Source of the DNA: Bradyrhizobium cosmicum
Lineage (GTDB): Bacteria > Pseudomonadota > Alphaproteobacteria > Rhizobiales > Xanthobacteraceae
DNA length: 64,000 bases
NCBI RefSeq assembly: GCF_007290395.2
Contig: NZ_CP041656.2
Span: 5,642,001-5,706,000 of the forward strand
Direction: 5' to 3'
Part shown: in pieces, positions 1 through 9,857 of the stretch
Numbering within the stretch: position 1 is the stretch's first letter
Layout of the letters: each line of letters opens with the position of its first letter
The notes under the pieces: generated by a model
Database searches by the model: none
What the model was told of the DNA's origin: nothing
What the model saw: the letters and a program-made list of their open reading frames with translations, nothing else
Position numbers and translations under genes: made by a program

Positions 1-270
1 GGGCCGGGCTTCTCGAAGCTGCTGTGGGATTTCATGGACGGACGGCCCAAGGTCAACCAGTTCAAGACCACCGCGAGCGTGCCGACATCGACACCGCTCT
101 CCGTGCAGATCTCCAAGGAGCTGTCGTCGCGCGGCTTCAAGTTCGTCGGCCCGACCATCGTCTATGCCTTCATGGAGGCGACCGGCATGGTCAACGACCA
201 TCTCGTCGACTGTCATTGCCACGCGAGCTGCAGCAAGACGCAGCGCAAGCCGCGCCTCAAGGTCAAATGA
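1..270 (+). CDS. tag: DNA-3-methyladenine glycosylase I, C-terminal part (partial)
   Basis: The reading frame is open from the first base of the window to a TGA at 268-270, giving the last 89 residues of a Tag-type glycosylase, which removes 3-methyladenine from alkylated DNA. The segment PTIVYAFMEATGMVNDH followed by a Cys/His-rich end (DCHCH) matches the conserved C-terminus of the family, where a His and a Cys help bind the structural zinc. The catalytic N-terminal part lies outside the window. The stop overlaps the next start as ATGA, so the two genes are translationally coupled. Confidence 0.9.
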   Translation, partial: GPGFSKLLWDFMDGRPKVNQFKTTASVPTSTPLSVQISKELSSRGFKFVGPTIVYAFMEATGMVNDHLVDCHCHASCSKTQRKPRLKVK

Positions 271-881
271 GCGCGAAGAAGACGGCACGCAGCACCGACA
301 CCCGCGCTTGGCAGCGCATGCTGTCGGGCCGGCGGCTCGACCTGCTCGATCCCTCGCCGCTCGATGTCGAGATCGCCGACATCGCGCATGGGCTGGCGCG
401 CGTCGCGCGCTGGAACGGGCAGACCACCGGCGCACACATCTTCTCGGTCGCTCAGCACACGCTGCTGGTGGAGACCGTGTTGCGGCACGAGATGCCGCGC
501 GCCGACCAGCGCCTGCGGCTCGCTGCGCTGCTGCACGATGCGCCCGAATACGTGATCGGCGACATGATCTCGCCGTTCAAGGCCGTGCTGGACGGCCACT
601 ACAAGGCGGTGGAAAAGCGCCTGCTCGGTGCCATCCACATCCGCTTCGGCCTTCCGCCGGTGCTGCCCGACGAGATCACGCAAGCCATCAAGGCCGCCGA
701 TCGCGGCGCGGCCTACCTCGAGGCCACCGAGCTCGCCGGCTTCGGCGATGCCGAGGCCAAGCGCCTGTTCGGCAAGGATCCCGGCCTCTCCGACAGCGTC
801 CGGCGCGACTATCTCACGCCCTGGACCGCCGCGCGGGCCGAGAAGCAGTTTCTGGAGCGGTTTGGCGCGGTGTTTGCGTAG
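267..881 (+). CDS. HD-domain phosphohydrolase (YfbR-like)
   Basis: A 204-residue protein whose ATG at 267 sits in an ATGA overlap with tag; the frame is open further upstream but that part is only the shadow of tag. It resembles the HD-domain 5'-deoxynucleotidase (YfbR) group: a metal-binding His in SVAQH near residue 64, the HD pair at residues 90-91 in ALLHDAPEY, and GDMISPFK just after it. Family members hydrolyse nucleoside monophosphates with a divalent metal in the cytoplasm. The exact substrate cannot be told from sequence. Pairing with tag suggests a nucleotide-damage or nucleotide-pool role, which is inference. Confidence 0.85.
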   Translation: MSAKKTARSTDTRAWQRMLSGRRLDLLDPSPLDVEIADIAHGLARVARWNGQTTGAHIFSVAQHTLLVETVLRHEMPRADQRLRLAALLHDAPEYVIGDMISPFKAVLDGHYKAVEKRLLGAIHIRFGLPPVLPDEITQAIKAADRGAAYLEATELAGFGDAEAKRLFGKDPGLSDSVRRDYLTPWTAARAEKQFLERFGAVFA

Positions 882-894
882 CTCCCAGAGGATC

Positions 895-970
895 GGCAAA
901 GGCGCAACGCGCCGTGCCCTCCAGGTTTTCGCGTTTGCGACACATGCGGCGGGCACGCTTCGCTTTGCCC
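895..970. repeat. Imperfect inverted repeat between coding regions
   Basis: The arms GGCAAAGGCGCAACGC..GTGCCC and GGGCACGCTTCGCTTTGCCC can fold back on each other with an unpaired middle. It starts 14 bp after the stop of the HD-protein gene and matches the general look of short dispersed elements of Bradyrhizobium intergenic regions. Confidence 0.55.
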
Positions 971-1012
971 ACCCTACGGCCGCGGCTATAATCGCTGGCG
1001 AAAGGTCCCCTC

Positions 1013-1519
1013 ATGATTCATGTCTGCTCCCTTGCCGCCTTGCCCGAAACCGTCCGCCTCACCGGGGCCAGCCACGTGCTGACCGTGATGGCCAATGTCG
1101 AGCAGGTGGCGCGGCCGGTATCGGTGCTGCCGGCCAACCATCTCAAGGTGTCGATGGACGACATCACCGAGGAGATGGATGGCTTCACCGCGCCGTCGGA
1201 GGCGCATATCGAGCAGGTGCTGAATTTCGTGCGCGGCTGGGACCGCGGCGCGCCGCTGGTGGTGCATTGCTATGCCGGCATCAGCCGCTCCACCGCGAGC
1301 GCGTTCGCGGCCGTATGCGCGCTCAATCCGGATCGCGACGAGATCGAGATCGCGAGGAAGATCCGCGCGGCCTCCCCGATCGCCTCGCCGAACCGGCGCA
1401 TCGTCGGCCTCGCCGACCGCGCGCTGGGGCGCAACGGCCGCATGCTGCGCGCGCTCGACGAGATGGGCCCGGGCGCGATGATGGTCGAGGGCCGCCCCTT
1501 CGTGATCGAACTCGAATGA
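1013..1519 (+). CDS. Tyrosine / dual-specificity phosphatase-like protein
   Basis: A 168-residue cytoplasmic protein with the cysteine-phosphatase signature HCYAGISRS at about residues 85-93; Cys86 would be the nucleophile and Arg92 the phosphate-binding residue. A DD pair near residues 49-50 could supply the general acid. These features fit the compact protein tyrosine/dual-specificity phosphatase fold. The substrate is unknown. The ATG at 1013 follows a TATAAT (987-992) and a weak AAGG. It is downstream of the repeat at 895-970 and is probably transcribed on its own or with the upstream pair. Confidence 0.85.
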   Translation: MIHVCSLAALPETVRLTGASHVLTVMANVEQVARPVSVLPANHLKVSMDDITEEMDGFTAPSEAHIEQVLNFVRGWDRGAPLVVHCYAGISRSTASAFAAVCALNPDRDEIEIARKIRAASPIASPNRRIVGLADRALGRNGRMLRALDEMGPGAMMVEGRPFVIELE

Positions 1520-1546
1520 CAGCTGCCCGCCACAACCCAGGTGCGG

Positions 1547-1632
1547 CGTCATGGCCGGGCTCGTCCCGGCCATCCACGGACTTTCTCGTAGCACGAAGAA
1601 CGTGGATGCCCGGGACAAGCCCGGGCATGACG
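1547..1632. repeat. Intergenic inverted-repeat element, type A
   Basis: About 86 bp. Outer arms CGTCATGGCCGGGC and GCCCGGGCATGACG are reverse complements with minor mismatch, and inner arms CCATCCACG / CGTGGATGCC also pair. The same family recurs at 16812-16897. It begins 28 bp after the phosphatase stop codon. Confidence 0.8.
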
Positions 1633-1664
1633 GGTTTGCGGCAACACCTGCGACCTTCAGCCGA

Positions 1665-2633
1665 ATGAGCGACAAGCTCCTCACGCCGATCGAGATCGGC
1701 CTGACCGCCGCGATCGTCGCGATCGAGGATCATGAGCCGCTGATCCTCACGGCGCGCGCTGGTGACGGGCTGGCCGGCCTGCCGTTCGGTCCGTTCGACG
1801 CGCTGACGCATCGCACCTTCGAGATCGGCCTGCGCGCCTGGGTCGAGGCGCAGGCAGGCTTGCGGCTCGGCTATGTCGAGCAGCTCTACACCTTCGGCGA
1901 TCGTGGCCGGCACGCGGAGGCCGGCGACACCGGCGCGCATATGGTGTCGATCGGCTATCTCGCGCTGACGCGCGCGGTCGGCGGCGAGCTCGCGGCGACG
2001 GGGGCAAGCTTCGAGCCATGGTATCGCTTCCTGCCCTGGGAAGACTGGCGCGAGGAGCCACCCGCGATCATCGCGCGCGACATCATCCCGGCGCTGACCG
2101 ATTGGGCCGAGCAGGAGACGCCCGAGACCACGCGCGCGCTGCCGCGCAGGGATCGCATGCGCTTCTACTTCGGCCTCGACGGCGCGCCCTGGGACGAGGA
2201 GCGCGTGCTCGACCGCTACGAGCTGCTCTATGAGGCAGGCCTGATCGAGGAGGCGCGGCGCGACGGCCGTCCTGCGGCATTAGCGCGCAAGGCGCTCCCG
2301 CTACTCGGCACCTCCATGCGCTACGACCATCGCCGGATTCTCGCCACCGCGATCGCGCGGCTGCGTGCAAAACTGAAGTATCGTCCTGTGGTGTTTGAAC
2401 TTTTGCCCGCCGAATTCACACTCACTGAGTTGCAGTATACGGTGGAGGCGATCTCCGGCCGGCACCTGCACAAGCAGAACTTCCGCCGCCTGGTCGAAAT
2501 GGAAGCCCTGGTCGAACCGACCGGGGTGATGTCGACACAGACCGGCGGACGGCCGGCTGCGCTCTACCGCTTCCGCCGCGACGTGCTCCAGGAGCGGCCC
2601 GCGCCGGGCTTGCGCGTGCGCTCCCGGCGCTAA
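1665..2633 (+). CDS. nadQ: Nudix-domain / winged-helix transcriptional regulator (NadQ/NrtR-like)
   Basis: A 322-residue protein with a Nudix-type N-terminal domain and a C-terminal winged helix (about residues 240-308; FTLTELQYTVEAISG, then HKQNFRRLVE, GGRPAALYRF). This layout is that of NrtR and of the COG4111 NadQ group, regulators of NAD synthesis that sense a pyridine-related ligand. The Nudix box is degenerate: where the family has REUXEEXGU this protein reads RAWVEAQAGL, so the metal-binding Glu pair is lost and hydrolysis is unlikely. The start at 1665 is chosen because codons upstream fall in the type A repeat. nadABC, the expected target, begins 10.5 kb downstream behind two palindromes. 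Assignment to NadQ rather than NrtR is an inference. Confidence 0.75.
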   Translation: MSDKLLTPIEIGLTAAIVAIEDHEPLILTARAGDGLAGLPFGPFDALTHRTFEIGLRAWVEAQAGLRLGYVEQLYTFGDRGRHAEAGDTGAHMVSIGYLALTRAVGGELAATGASFEPWYRFLPWEDWREEPPAIIARDIIPALTDWAEQETPETTRALPRRDRMRFYFGLDGAPWDEERVLDRYELLYEAGLIEEARRDGRPAALARKALPLLGTSMRYDHRRILATAIARLRAKLKYRPVVFELLPAEFTLTELQYTVEAISGRHLHKQNFRRLVEMEALVEPTGVMSTQTGGRPAALYRFRRDVLQERPAPGLRVRSRR

Positions 2634-2684
2634 CCCAAAAGATATGCGTGACCGGCCCCTGCCCGCCGGTTGCCTGGAGGCTCC

Positions 2685-5405
2685 ATGTTCGACGGCCCGT
2701 TTGACGTCTTTGCGCTGATCATTGCGATCATCGCTGTCCTGATCGCGATCAAGGCTTCCAGCCAGGCGGCCGAGCTGCGCCGAAAGCTCAACACGCTCGA
2801 AGAGATGTTTTACGCGCAGCGGCGGGTGGTGCAGCCGCCGCCGCTGATGCCTGCGCAGATACAGCCCGAAGCGCCCGTGGCAACGACCACGGAGCCACCG
2901 CCGCTTGCGCCGGAGACCGAAACAGCGCCGCCCCCGCTCGTCACTCCGCTCATCACCGAGGAGGTCTCGCCACCCCCGCTCGCGGCAAGCAACGCGGAGG
3001 CTGCGGCACCGCCGCTGCCCGCGCCCGCCGCCGCACCCGGCTTCGAAGAACGGCTCGGCACCCGCTGGGTGGTGTGGATCGGCGGCCTTGCGCTCGCGCT
3101 CGGCGGCTTCTTCATGGTGCGCTATTCGATCGAGGCCGGCCTCGTCGGTCCCGGCGTGCGCGTGTTCCTCGGCGGCCTGTTCGCAGCCGCGCTGCTGGGT
3201 GCCGGCGAATGGTCGCGGCGCAAGGAGAGCATCTCCAACATCGCGGCGCTGCCGATCGCCAATATCCCCGCGATCCTCACCGCGGCCGGAACAGCCGTGG
3301 CGTTCGCGACCATCTACGCGGCCTATGCGCTCTATGGCTTCCTCGTGCCCGCCACCGCCTTCGTGCTGCTCGGCATCGTCGCGATGGGCACGCTGGCCGC
3401 GGCGCTCCTGCACGGACCCGCGCTGGCAGGTCTGGGCGTGGTCGGCGCGTTCGTGACGCCGGTCCTCGTCTCCAGCGGCAAGCCCGACTATTGGGCGCTC
3501 TACATCTATCTGGCCGTTGTCACCGCCGCGAGCTTCGGCCTCGCCCGCATCCGGCTGTGGCGCTGGCTCGCCGTGACCACCATCGCCTTCGCCGTGCTCT
3601 GGATCTTCCCGGGCCTCGACACGGGCGACCTGCAGGTGGCCCCGCACGCCTTCCACGCGGTCGCGGGCTTCGTGCTCGCCGCGCTGCTGGTCGTCTGCGG
3701 CTTCATGTTCGGCCCGACCATCGCGGACGGCGAGATCGAGCCGGTGTCGTCGAGCTCGCTCGGCGCCTATCTGTTCGGTGCGATGCTGGTCGTGCTGTCG
3801 AGCGCACATGCCGACCTGGCGCTGATCGCCTTCACGCTACTGGTCGGCGGGACGCTATTCGTGGCCTGGCGCGCACCGGCGGCCACCGGCGCGCTCGGCG
3901 CCGCCGCGGCGACCGTCTTCATCGTGTTCGCCGAATGGGCGGTACGCGCCAATCCGGACATGCTGGTGCTGCCGGGCGGGCCGATGCCCGGCGTGGGACC
4001 GGTCGCGACCGACAGCGCGGTGACGCTGCATCTGGTGATGGCCGCGATCTTCGCCGCCGGCTTCGGTATCGCGGGCTTTTTCGCACAGGGCCGGTCGAAT
4101 TCCCCGATCATCCCTGTCGTGTGGTCGGCTGCGGCGGTCGCGACGCCGATCGCGATCCTCGTTGCGCTTTACGCCCGCATCGCCCATCTCGACCGCTCGA
4201 TCCCATTCGCGATCCTTGCGGTGCTGCTCGCCGCTGCGTTCGGCGCCGCGACCGAGACCCTTAACCGCCGCGAAGACCGACCGGGCGTAGCGACCTCCGT
4301 CGCGCTGTTCGCGACCGGTACGCTTGGCGCGCTGGCGCTGGCGCTGACCTTCGCGCTGGAGAAGGGCTGGCTCACCATCGCGCTGGCGCTGATGTCGCTC
4401 GGCACCGCCTGGATCTCGTTGCAGCGGCCGATCCCGGTGCTGCGGCGGCTCGCCGCCATCTTCGCCGCAATCGTCACCGCGCGCATCGGTTATGACCCGC
4501 GCATCGTCGGCGATGCCGTCGGCACCACGCCGATCTTCAACTGGCTGCTGTGGGGCTACGGCCTGCCGGCGGCCTCGTTCTGGGGCGCGAGCATCCTGCT
4601 GCGCCGCCAAGGCGACGATCCGCCGCTGCGTATCGTCGAGGCCGCCGCGATCCTGTTCACCGCGCTGCTGGCGTTCACGGAAATCCGACACTTTGCAACC
4701 GGCGGCCGCATGGCCGATGCTCCGTCACTGCTCGAATGCGCGCTTCAGGTCTGCGTCATGCTCGCCATGGCGATCGGGCTGGAGCGCCTGCGGCTACGCA
4801 GCCGCAGCGTCGTTCACAATGTCGGCGCCGTCATTCTGACGGTGATCGCCGGGCTCATCAGCGTGTTCGGCCTCTTCATCCTGGAGAACCCGCTGATCTG
4901 GCGCGTCGATGTCGGCGGCCCGGTGTTCAACCTGCTGCTGCTCGGCTACGCGTTGCCGGCGGTGCTGATGCTGCTGCTCTCCTATGCGGTGGCCGGCCAG
5001 CGCGGCAAGGTCTACGCCAACGCGATTGCGAGCGGCGCGCTGCTGTTCGCGCTCGCCTATGTCACGCTGGAAATCCGCCGCTTCCATCACGGTCCGATCC
5101 TCTCGACCGGACCGACCACGGGGGCGGAGCAGTACAGCTATTCGATCGGCTGGCTCGCCTTCGGCGTGGTACTGCTCGGCGTCGGCATCCTCGTCAACTC
5201 GGAGCGGGCGCGGCTGGCGTCCGCAGCCGTGATCGCGCTGACGATCCTCAAAGCCTTCGTCATCGACATGTCGACGCTGACGGGGGTCTACCGCGCGCTG
5301 TCGTTCATGTGCCTCGGCGTCGTGCTGGTCGCGATCGGCTGGCTCTACCAGCGCATCCTGTTCCGGCGGCAAGTACCGCCGCCGGCGCCACAGACGGGCG
5401 GTTGA
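2685..5405 (+). CDS. DUF2339 large integral membrane protein
   Basis: A 906-residue protein starting at ATG 2685, after a CTGGAGG ribosome site six bases away. It has one N-terminal membrane helix (VFALIIAIIAVLIAIK), a short coiled segment, a Pro/Glu-rich linker (about residues 55-125), then FEERLGTRWVVWIGGLALALGGFFMV and about twenty-five further hydrophobic helices running to the C-terminus. This is the standard layout of DUF2339 proteins. Their function is not established; a link to envelope biology has been suggested only from location. It converges on the chemoreceptor gene with four bases between them, so it is a single-gene unit. Confidence 0.85.
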   Translation: MFDGPFDVFALIIAIIAVLIAIKASSQAAELRRKLNTLEEMFYAQRRVVQPPPLMPAQIQPEAPVATTTEPPPLAPETETAPPPLVTPLITEEVSPPPLAASNAEAAAPPLPAPAAAPGFEERLGTRWVVWIGGLALALGGFFMVRYSIEAGLVGPGVRVFLGGLFAAALLGAGEWSRRKESISNIAALPIANIPAILTAAGTAVAFATIYAAYALYGFLVPATAFVLLGIVAMGTLAAALLHGPALAGLGVVGAFVTPVLVSSGKPDYWALYIYLAVVTAASFGLARIRLWRWLAVTTIAFAVLWIFPGLDTGDLQVAPHAFHAVAGFVLAALLVVCGFMFGPTIADGEIEPVSSSSLGAYLFGAMLVVLSSAHADLALIAFTLLVGGTLFVAWRAPAATGALGAAAATVFIVFAEWAVRANPDMLVLPGGPMPGVGPVATDSAVTLHLVMAAIFAAGFGIAGFFAQGRSNSPIIPVVWSAAAVATPIAILVALYARIAHLDRSIPFAILAVLLAAAFGAATETLNRREDRPGVATSVALFATGTLGALALALTFALEKGWLTIALALMSLGTAWISLQRPIPVLRRLAAIFAAIVTARIGYDPRIVGDAVGTTPIFNWLLWGYGLPAASFWGASILLRRQGDDPPLRIVEAAAILFTALLAFTEIRHFATGGRMADAPSLLECALQVCVMLAMAIGLERLRLRSRSVVHNVGAVILTVIAGLISVFGLFILENPLIWRVDVGGPVFNLLLLGYALPAVLMLLLSYAVAGQRGKVYANAIASGALLFALAYVTLEIRRFHHGPILSTGPTTGAEQYSYSIGWLAFGVVLLGVGILVNSERARLASAAVIALTILKAFVIDMSTLTGVYRALSFMCLGVVLVAIGWLYQRILFRRQVPPPAPQTGG

Positions 5406-5409
5406 AGGA

Positions 5410-7098
5410 TCAGGCCGCGCGGACCGACTCCAGGAACTGCGCGACCTCGACCTTGAGTCGCGTGCTGTCGGTCGCCAGCGATTTCGCCGCGGACAGCACC
5501 TCGGTCGAGGCCTCGCCGGTCTCGATCGCTCCGCGCTGCACGTCGGTGATGTTCGCCGAGACCTCCTGCGTGCCGATCGAGGCCTGCTGGACGTTGCGCG
5601 AGATCTCCTGCGTGGCCGCGCCCTGCTCCTCGACGGCGGCGGCGATGGCCGCAGACACCTCGGACAGCCGCTCGATGGTGCCGCCGATCTCCTGGATGGC
5701 GCTTACGGATTCCTGCGTTGCGGACTGGATGCCCGACACCTGCGCGCCGATCTCTCCGGTCGCCTTCGCGGTCTGCTCGGCCAATGCCTTGACCTCGGAG
5801 GCGACGACGGCGAAGCCGCGGCCGGCTTCACCGGCGCGCGCCGCCTCGATGGTCGCGTTCAGGGCCAGCAGGTTGGTCTGGCCCGCGATGGTGTTGATCA
5901 GCTCAACGACGTCGCCGATGCGGGAGGCCGCCTGCGACAGCGCATTGACGCGGTCGTTGGTCCGCGCCGCCTGCTCGACGGCTTCCGCCGCCATTCGCGC
6001 CGAATCCTGCACCCGGCGGCTGATCTCGGTAATGGAGGAGGACAGCTCCTCCGAGGCGGAGGCCACGGCCTGAACGTTGGTGGAAGCTTCCTCGGACGCA
6101 GCCGCCACGACGGTCGCGAGCTCCTGCCCGCGCTGCGCGGTGCTGGTCAGCGTCGATGCCGACGCCTCCAGTTCGGTCGATGCCGATGACACGGTGCCGA
6201 CGACCTCGCCGATCATCGCCTCGAACTTGCGGGTAATGGCGTCGACGCGGCGGCCGCGTTCGATCTTGGCATCGGCATCAGCCGCAGCGGCCTCGTCGGC
6301 AGCCCGCTTGGCGATCAGCGCCTCCTTGAAGATCTGGAGCGCATCGGCCATCGAGCCGATTTCGGTCTTCTCGCCGCGATGCGGCACCTCGGCCGAAAGG
6401 TCGCCCTCGCCGAGCGATTGCATCGGCGTGATGATGGATGCGATGCCGCGCGAGACGTCACGCACGAGATAATAGGCGGCACCGATCGCAATCACGACCG
6501 AGAGAACGATGATGCCGACCAGCACGCGGAAGATCATCGCGTAGCTATCGGCCGCCTGCTTGGTCTCGAGCTCGGCGCCGCGATTGTTCATCTCGATGCC
6601 CTTCTGGAGCAGCGGATCGGCGGCCTGGGCCATCTTCGCGACCTTGGTCTGCAACAACTCGTTGGCATCGGTCGGGAACTTGCCGGGGCTCTTGCGCGAC
6701 AGCGCCATGACGTCCTGCACGCCGTTCAGATACTCGCCCCACGCCTTGGTCCATTGTTCATAGAGCGAGCGTTCCTCGGCGGAGGTGATCAGCGGCTCGT
6801 AGACCTTGCGGGTCGTGTCGATGCGCGCCCGTAGCGAGGCAAGGCGCTTCTCGGCGGCCTCCTTGCCCTCGGGGGTGTCCTGCATCAGGTGCAGGCGAAG
6901 CGCGACACGCAGCTCATTGATGTCGGCGCGCAGCGAACCAAGTGCGCGCACGCTCGGCAGCCAGCTCTCCGCGATCTCGACGGTATGGGCATTGATGTTC
7001 TGCATGGTGCCGATGGCCGTCACGCCGACGCCGGCGAGCGAGAGCACGAGGACCGACAACACGGTCAGAAGCTTGAAGACGATCGATAATTTCGACAT
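5410..7098 (-). CDS. Methyl-accepting chemotaxis protein 1
   Basis: A 562-residue chemoreceptor. ATG at 7098 (MSKLSIVFKL) is preferred; the frame extends 27 codons upstream without a better start. Order: membrane helix (VFKLLTVLSVLVLSLAGVGV), a four-helix-bundle periplasmic sensor of about 155 residues, second membrane helix (IFRVLVGIIVLSVVIAIGAA), HAMP, then a long cytoplasmic coiled coil whose tip contains the invariant hairpin [19 protein letters not shown] and [12 protein letters not shown]. It signals to CheA/CheW. No CheR-tethering pentapeptide is seen at the C-terminus (ESVRAA). It lies in tandem with a second receptor with an almost identical signalling part. Confidence 0.92.
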   Translation of the reverse strand: MSKLSIVFKLLTVLSVLVLSLAGVGVTAIGTMQNINAHTVEIAESWLPSVRALGSLRADINELRVALRLHLMQDTPEGKEAAEKRLASLRARIDTTRKVYEPLITSAEERSLYEQWTKAWGEYLNGVQDVMALSRKSPGKFPTDANELLQTKVAKMAQAADPLLQKGIEMNNRGAELETKQAADSYAMIFRVLVGIIVLSVVIAIGAAYYLVRDVSRGIASIITPMQSLGEGDLSAEVPHRGEKTEIGSMADALQIFKEALIAKRAADEAAAADADAKIERGRRVDAITRKFEAMIGEVVGTVSSASTELEASASTLTSTAQRGQELATVVAAASEEASTNVQAVASASEELSSSITEISRRVQDSARMAAEAVEQAARTNDRVNALSQAASRIGDVVELINTIAGQTNLLALNATIEAARAGEAGRGFAVVASEVKALAEQTAKATGEIGAQVSGIQSATQESVSAIQEIGGTIERLSEVSAAIAAAVEEQGAATQEISRNVQQASIGTQEVSANITDVQRGAIETGEASTEVLSAAKSLATDSTRLKVEVAQFLESVRAA

Positions 7099-7497
7099 CA
7101 CAACAAATCCCGATGACACCTGGCACGCGCAAGTCACCTGCGCCGCGATCGCAACGACGTGCGATGAGACGGAAGTCATTCCAACAATGCTGGCTGGTTC
7201 TTATGCAGTAGGATTACGCGTATAATTGCAAACAGCCGTTAACAGGAGCCTACGTAAAATTACGGCTTCGCTATCGCCGGCGTTAGATGTTCCGCAATCA
7301 TGCGTTGCAGCCAGACCGAAATCTCGTGCTGCAACGCGGCGGCACGGATGCCGCTTCGCGGCATCTACACACGGCGCGTCACGCCCCGCCTTCACGGAGG
7401 GCGCGCTACTCGTCGCCACACTGAAATATAAAGCAAGCGACCGCCGCGCTTCAGGCACGACGGTCGGTGGATCAAATCGGAACTGAGCGTGGACGGG
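7099..7497. other. Intergenic region between the two tandem chemoreceptor genes
   Basis: 399 bp without a convincing gene. It must hold the promoter of chemoreceptor 1 (reading leftward). A 7-bp stem with a 5-base loop, GATGCCG/CGGCATC, lies at 7347-7365. It is downstream of chemoreceptor 2 but lacks a T run, so it is at best a weak terminator or transcript-stabilising hairpin. No other structure was recognised. Confidence 0.5.
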
Positions 7498-9240
7498 TCA
7501 GGCCGCGCGTACCGTCTCCAGGAACTTGCCGACCTCGAGCTTGAGACGATCGCTGTCGCTGGACAGCATCTGCGCCGCGGACAGGACCTGCGAGGACGCC
7601 GATCCGGTTTCGCTTGCGCCGCGCTGCACGTCGGTGATGTTGGACGAGACCTGCTGGGTGCCTTGCGCGGCCTGCGCGACGTTGCGGGAGATCTCCTGCG
7701 TCGCCGCGCCCTGCTCTTCAACCGCCGCCGCAATCGCCGAGGAGATTTCCGACAACCTTTCGATGGTGTCGCTGATGTCCTTGATGGCGCCGACCGAATG
7801 CTCGGTTGCGGTCTGAATGCCCGCAATCTGCTGCCCGATCTCGCCGGTTGCCTTCGCGGTCTGCTCCGCCAGCGCCTTGACTTCGGAGGCGACGACCGCG
7901 AAGCCGCGGCCGGCTTCGCCGGCGCGCGCCGCCTCGATCGTGGCATTGAGCGCCAGCAGGTTGGTCTGGCCTGCGATGGTGTTGATCAGCTCGACGACAT
8001 CGCCGATCCGCGTTGCCGCCTGCGACAGCTCACTGACGCGATCGGTCGTGGTACGGGCCTGGCCGACGGCCTCGCTGGCGACGCGGGCGGATTCCTGCAC
8101 CTGCCGGCTGATCTCGGTGATCGAGGATGACAGCTCCTCGGTCGCCGACGCGACCGACTGAACGTTGGTGGACGCCTCCTCGGAGGCCGCGGCAACCACG
8201 GCCGTCAACCCCTGCGCGCGCTCAGCAGTCGAGGTGAGCGTGGTGGCCGACGCTTCGAGCTCGTTCGATGCCGACGACACCGTGTGGACGATCTCGCCGA
8301 CCGCGGATTCGAAACTATCGGCGAGCCTGCGCATCTCCGACTTGCGCTGCTCGGCTGCGATCTGATCCTGCCGCATCTTGGCTTCCGCTTCCTCCCGCGC
8401 CTTCTGCTCCGACACGATCTTGAATTTCTCGACGGCACCGGCAACTTCGCCGACCTCGTCCTTGCGGCCGAGGCCGGGCAGCACGACCGAGAAATCGCCG
8501 CTGGCAAGCTTCTCCATCGCCAACGTCAGCGCGCGCATCGGACGCGCGATGGTGAAGACGGAGAAGATACAGGCGCCGATCAGGACCAGCGCAACCAGCA
8601 CGCCGGTGATGAACGATGTCCGAGCCACCGATTCAGCTTCTGCTTCCGCTTCGGCGCGAGTATCGGCACTCCTCTTCTTGGAGAAACCAGTGATCTGGTC
8701 TGTCAGCTCCGATATCTCTTGATTGATCGGCGCCAGAGTCCCCTTGCGGATGCCATCGACCTCGGCCACCAGCTTCGCGAATTGCGCCGCCGCTTCGCCG
8801 TCCTTCTTTCCTTCGAGCGCGAGCTCCTGCCTGCGGATCGCCTCGATCTGCTGCTGGCCTTTGCCGAAATTGCCGACCAACTCGGTCAGACGGTCGATCC
8901 GCTTGCGGTTCTCCGGTGAACGGGAGAGCTTCGCCATCTCGCCCGCGTACTGCAGGGCTGACCTCTGCCGATCGTTGAAATAGGCGACGGTCTTTTGCAA
9001 TTCGGCGAGAGAGGACGACGTCAGGATGTCGCGAATGCCGATTTGCATCCCGCGGACCGACGCCTTTGCCTCCGCTGCGTTTTGCGCGATCGTCTGCTGC
9101 TGCGATGCGGCCGCGCCGAGCTTCTGGACGTCGGCGTCTCCGCTCATCTGGAGAAAAATCATCAGCGCGACCAGGCCGATGGTGAGCGCGGAGGTGATGG
9201 CGAGCTTGGTGCCAATTCGCAGGTTCTGAATGAACATCAT
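7498..9240 (-). CDS. Methyl-accepting chemotaxis protein 2
   Basis: A 580-residue chemoreceptor starting at [13 protein letters not shown] (two adjacent ATG codons, 9238-9240 and 9235-9237). Order: membrane helix, periplasmic helical sensor with an MQIGIRD segment, second membrane helix ([21 protein letters not shown]), HAMP, and the methylation/signalling coiled coil with [19 protein letters not shown]. The signalling part, from about residue 320 on, is nearly identical to that of the neighbouring receptor, whereas the sensor domains differ. It ends ETVRAA without a CheR-tethering motif. The ligand is unknown. Confidence 0.92.
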   Translation of the reverse strand: MMFIQNLRIGTKLAITSALTIGLVALMIFLQMSGDADVQKLGAAASQQQTIAQNAAEAKASVRGMQIGIRDILTSSSLAELQKTVAYFNDRQRSALQYAGEMAKLSRSPENRKRIDRLTELVGNFGKGQQQIEAIRRQELALEGKKDGEAAAQFAKLVAEVDGIRKGTLAPINQEISELTDQITGFSKKRSADTRAEAEAEAESVARTSFITGVLVALVLIGACIFSVFTIARPMRALTLAMEKLASGDFSVVLPGLGRKDEVGEVAGAVEKFKIVSEQKAREEAEAKMRQDQIAAEQRKSEMRRLADSFESAVGEIVHTVSSASNELEASATTLTSTAERAQGLTAVVAAASEEASTNVQSVASATEELSSSITEISRQVQESARVASEAVGQARTTTDRVSELSQAATRIGDVVELINTIAGQTNLLALNATIEAARAGEAGRGFAVVASEVKALAEQTAKATGEIGQQIAGIQTATEHSVGAIKDISDTIERLSEISSAIAAAVEEQGAATQEISRNVAQAAQGTQQVSSNITDVQRGASETGSASSQVLSAAQMLSSDSDRLKLEVGKFLETVRAA

Positions 9241-9469
9241 TGAAGTATTCCCGGGATACGCATTGCCGCAACGAAGCGCGTGAACAGCCCGGGAAGGCTA
9301 ACCGGCAGGCCACTCGTTAACGTTAAGTGCCGCCGCCGGACTCCGGGTAGAAATACGGAAATCGCTGCTCAAATTGTCGAACTTGCGCAGCTTTCACGTG
9401 CAGAGCGTAGATGCTTCGCGAATTTGCAGGCCTTTCGGCCCGTCGAGGCCATCGCTCCGTTCTCGCGCC

Positions 9470-9703
9470 TCAGCCCATCGTTTCGCCGACGAGGCTGATG
9501 CGAAACACCGGCGTCTTGTTCTCGTCGAGCAGCTCCATCCGCCACTCGGCATCGCGCTTGAGGCCGCGCGCGATGCTGGCGAGCAGATTGGCGCAGACCT
9601 CGGTCATCTCGGTCCACGCAGCCGCGCGATCCTCGAACTCGTACGGCTGATCGGCGGCGCCGGAATAACGACCGGTACTGATGCGAAAGAAGTACAGCGA
9701 CAT
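9470..9703 (-). CDS. DUF6894 family small protein
   Basis: A 77-residue protein, MSLYFFRISTGRYSG..., with an AAGG ribosome site (AAGGTTTCCACG) ahead of ATG 9703. The start MSLYFFR, the central acidic stretch FEDRAAAW and the end RMELLDENKTPVFRISL match the DUF6894 group, which is greatly expanded in Bradyrhizobium. Function unknown. It reads away from the secreted-protein gene's downstream side and seems to be a monocistronic unit. Confidence 0.8.
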   Translation of the reverse strand: MSLYFFRISTGRYSGAADQPYEFEDRAAAWTEMTEVCANLLASIARGLKRDAEWRMELLDENKTPVFRISLVGETMG

Positions 9704-9857
9704 CGTGGAAACCTTGTGCCCCGCGGCCCTACGTAAACTGGAGCGCGAGTCGCTACCAACGCATGAAAACTGCCGTCCGTAGGACTACGGCGCGGCGGCT
9801 TCACCAAGGATGAAGATATTCAACGAGAACATGTGCGATGAAGGCCGCACAGCCAGA

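Noticed and set aside
2301..3809. Open frame of about 500 codons antisense to the regulator and DUF2339 genes
   Set aside because: Spans parts of two supported genes and is extremely Arg/Glu/His-rich.
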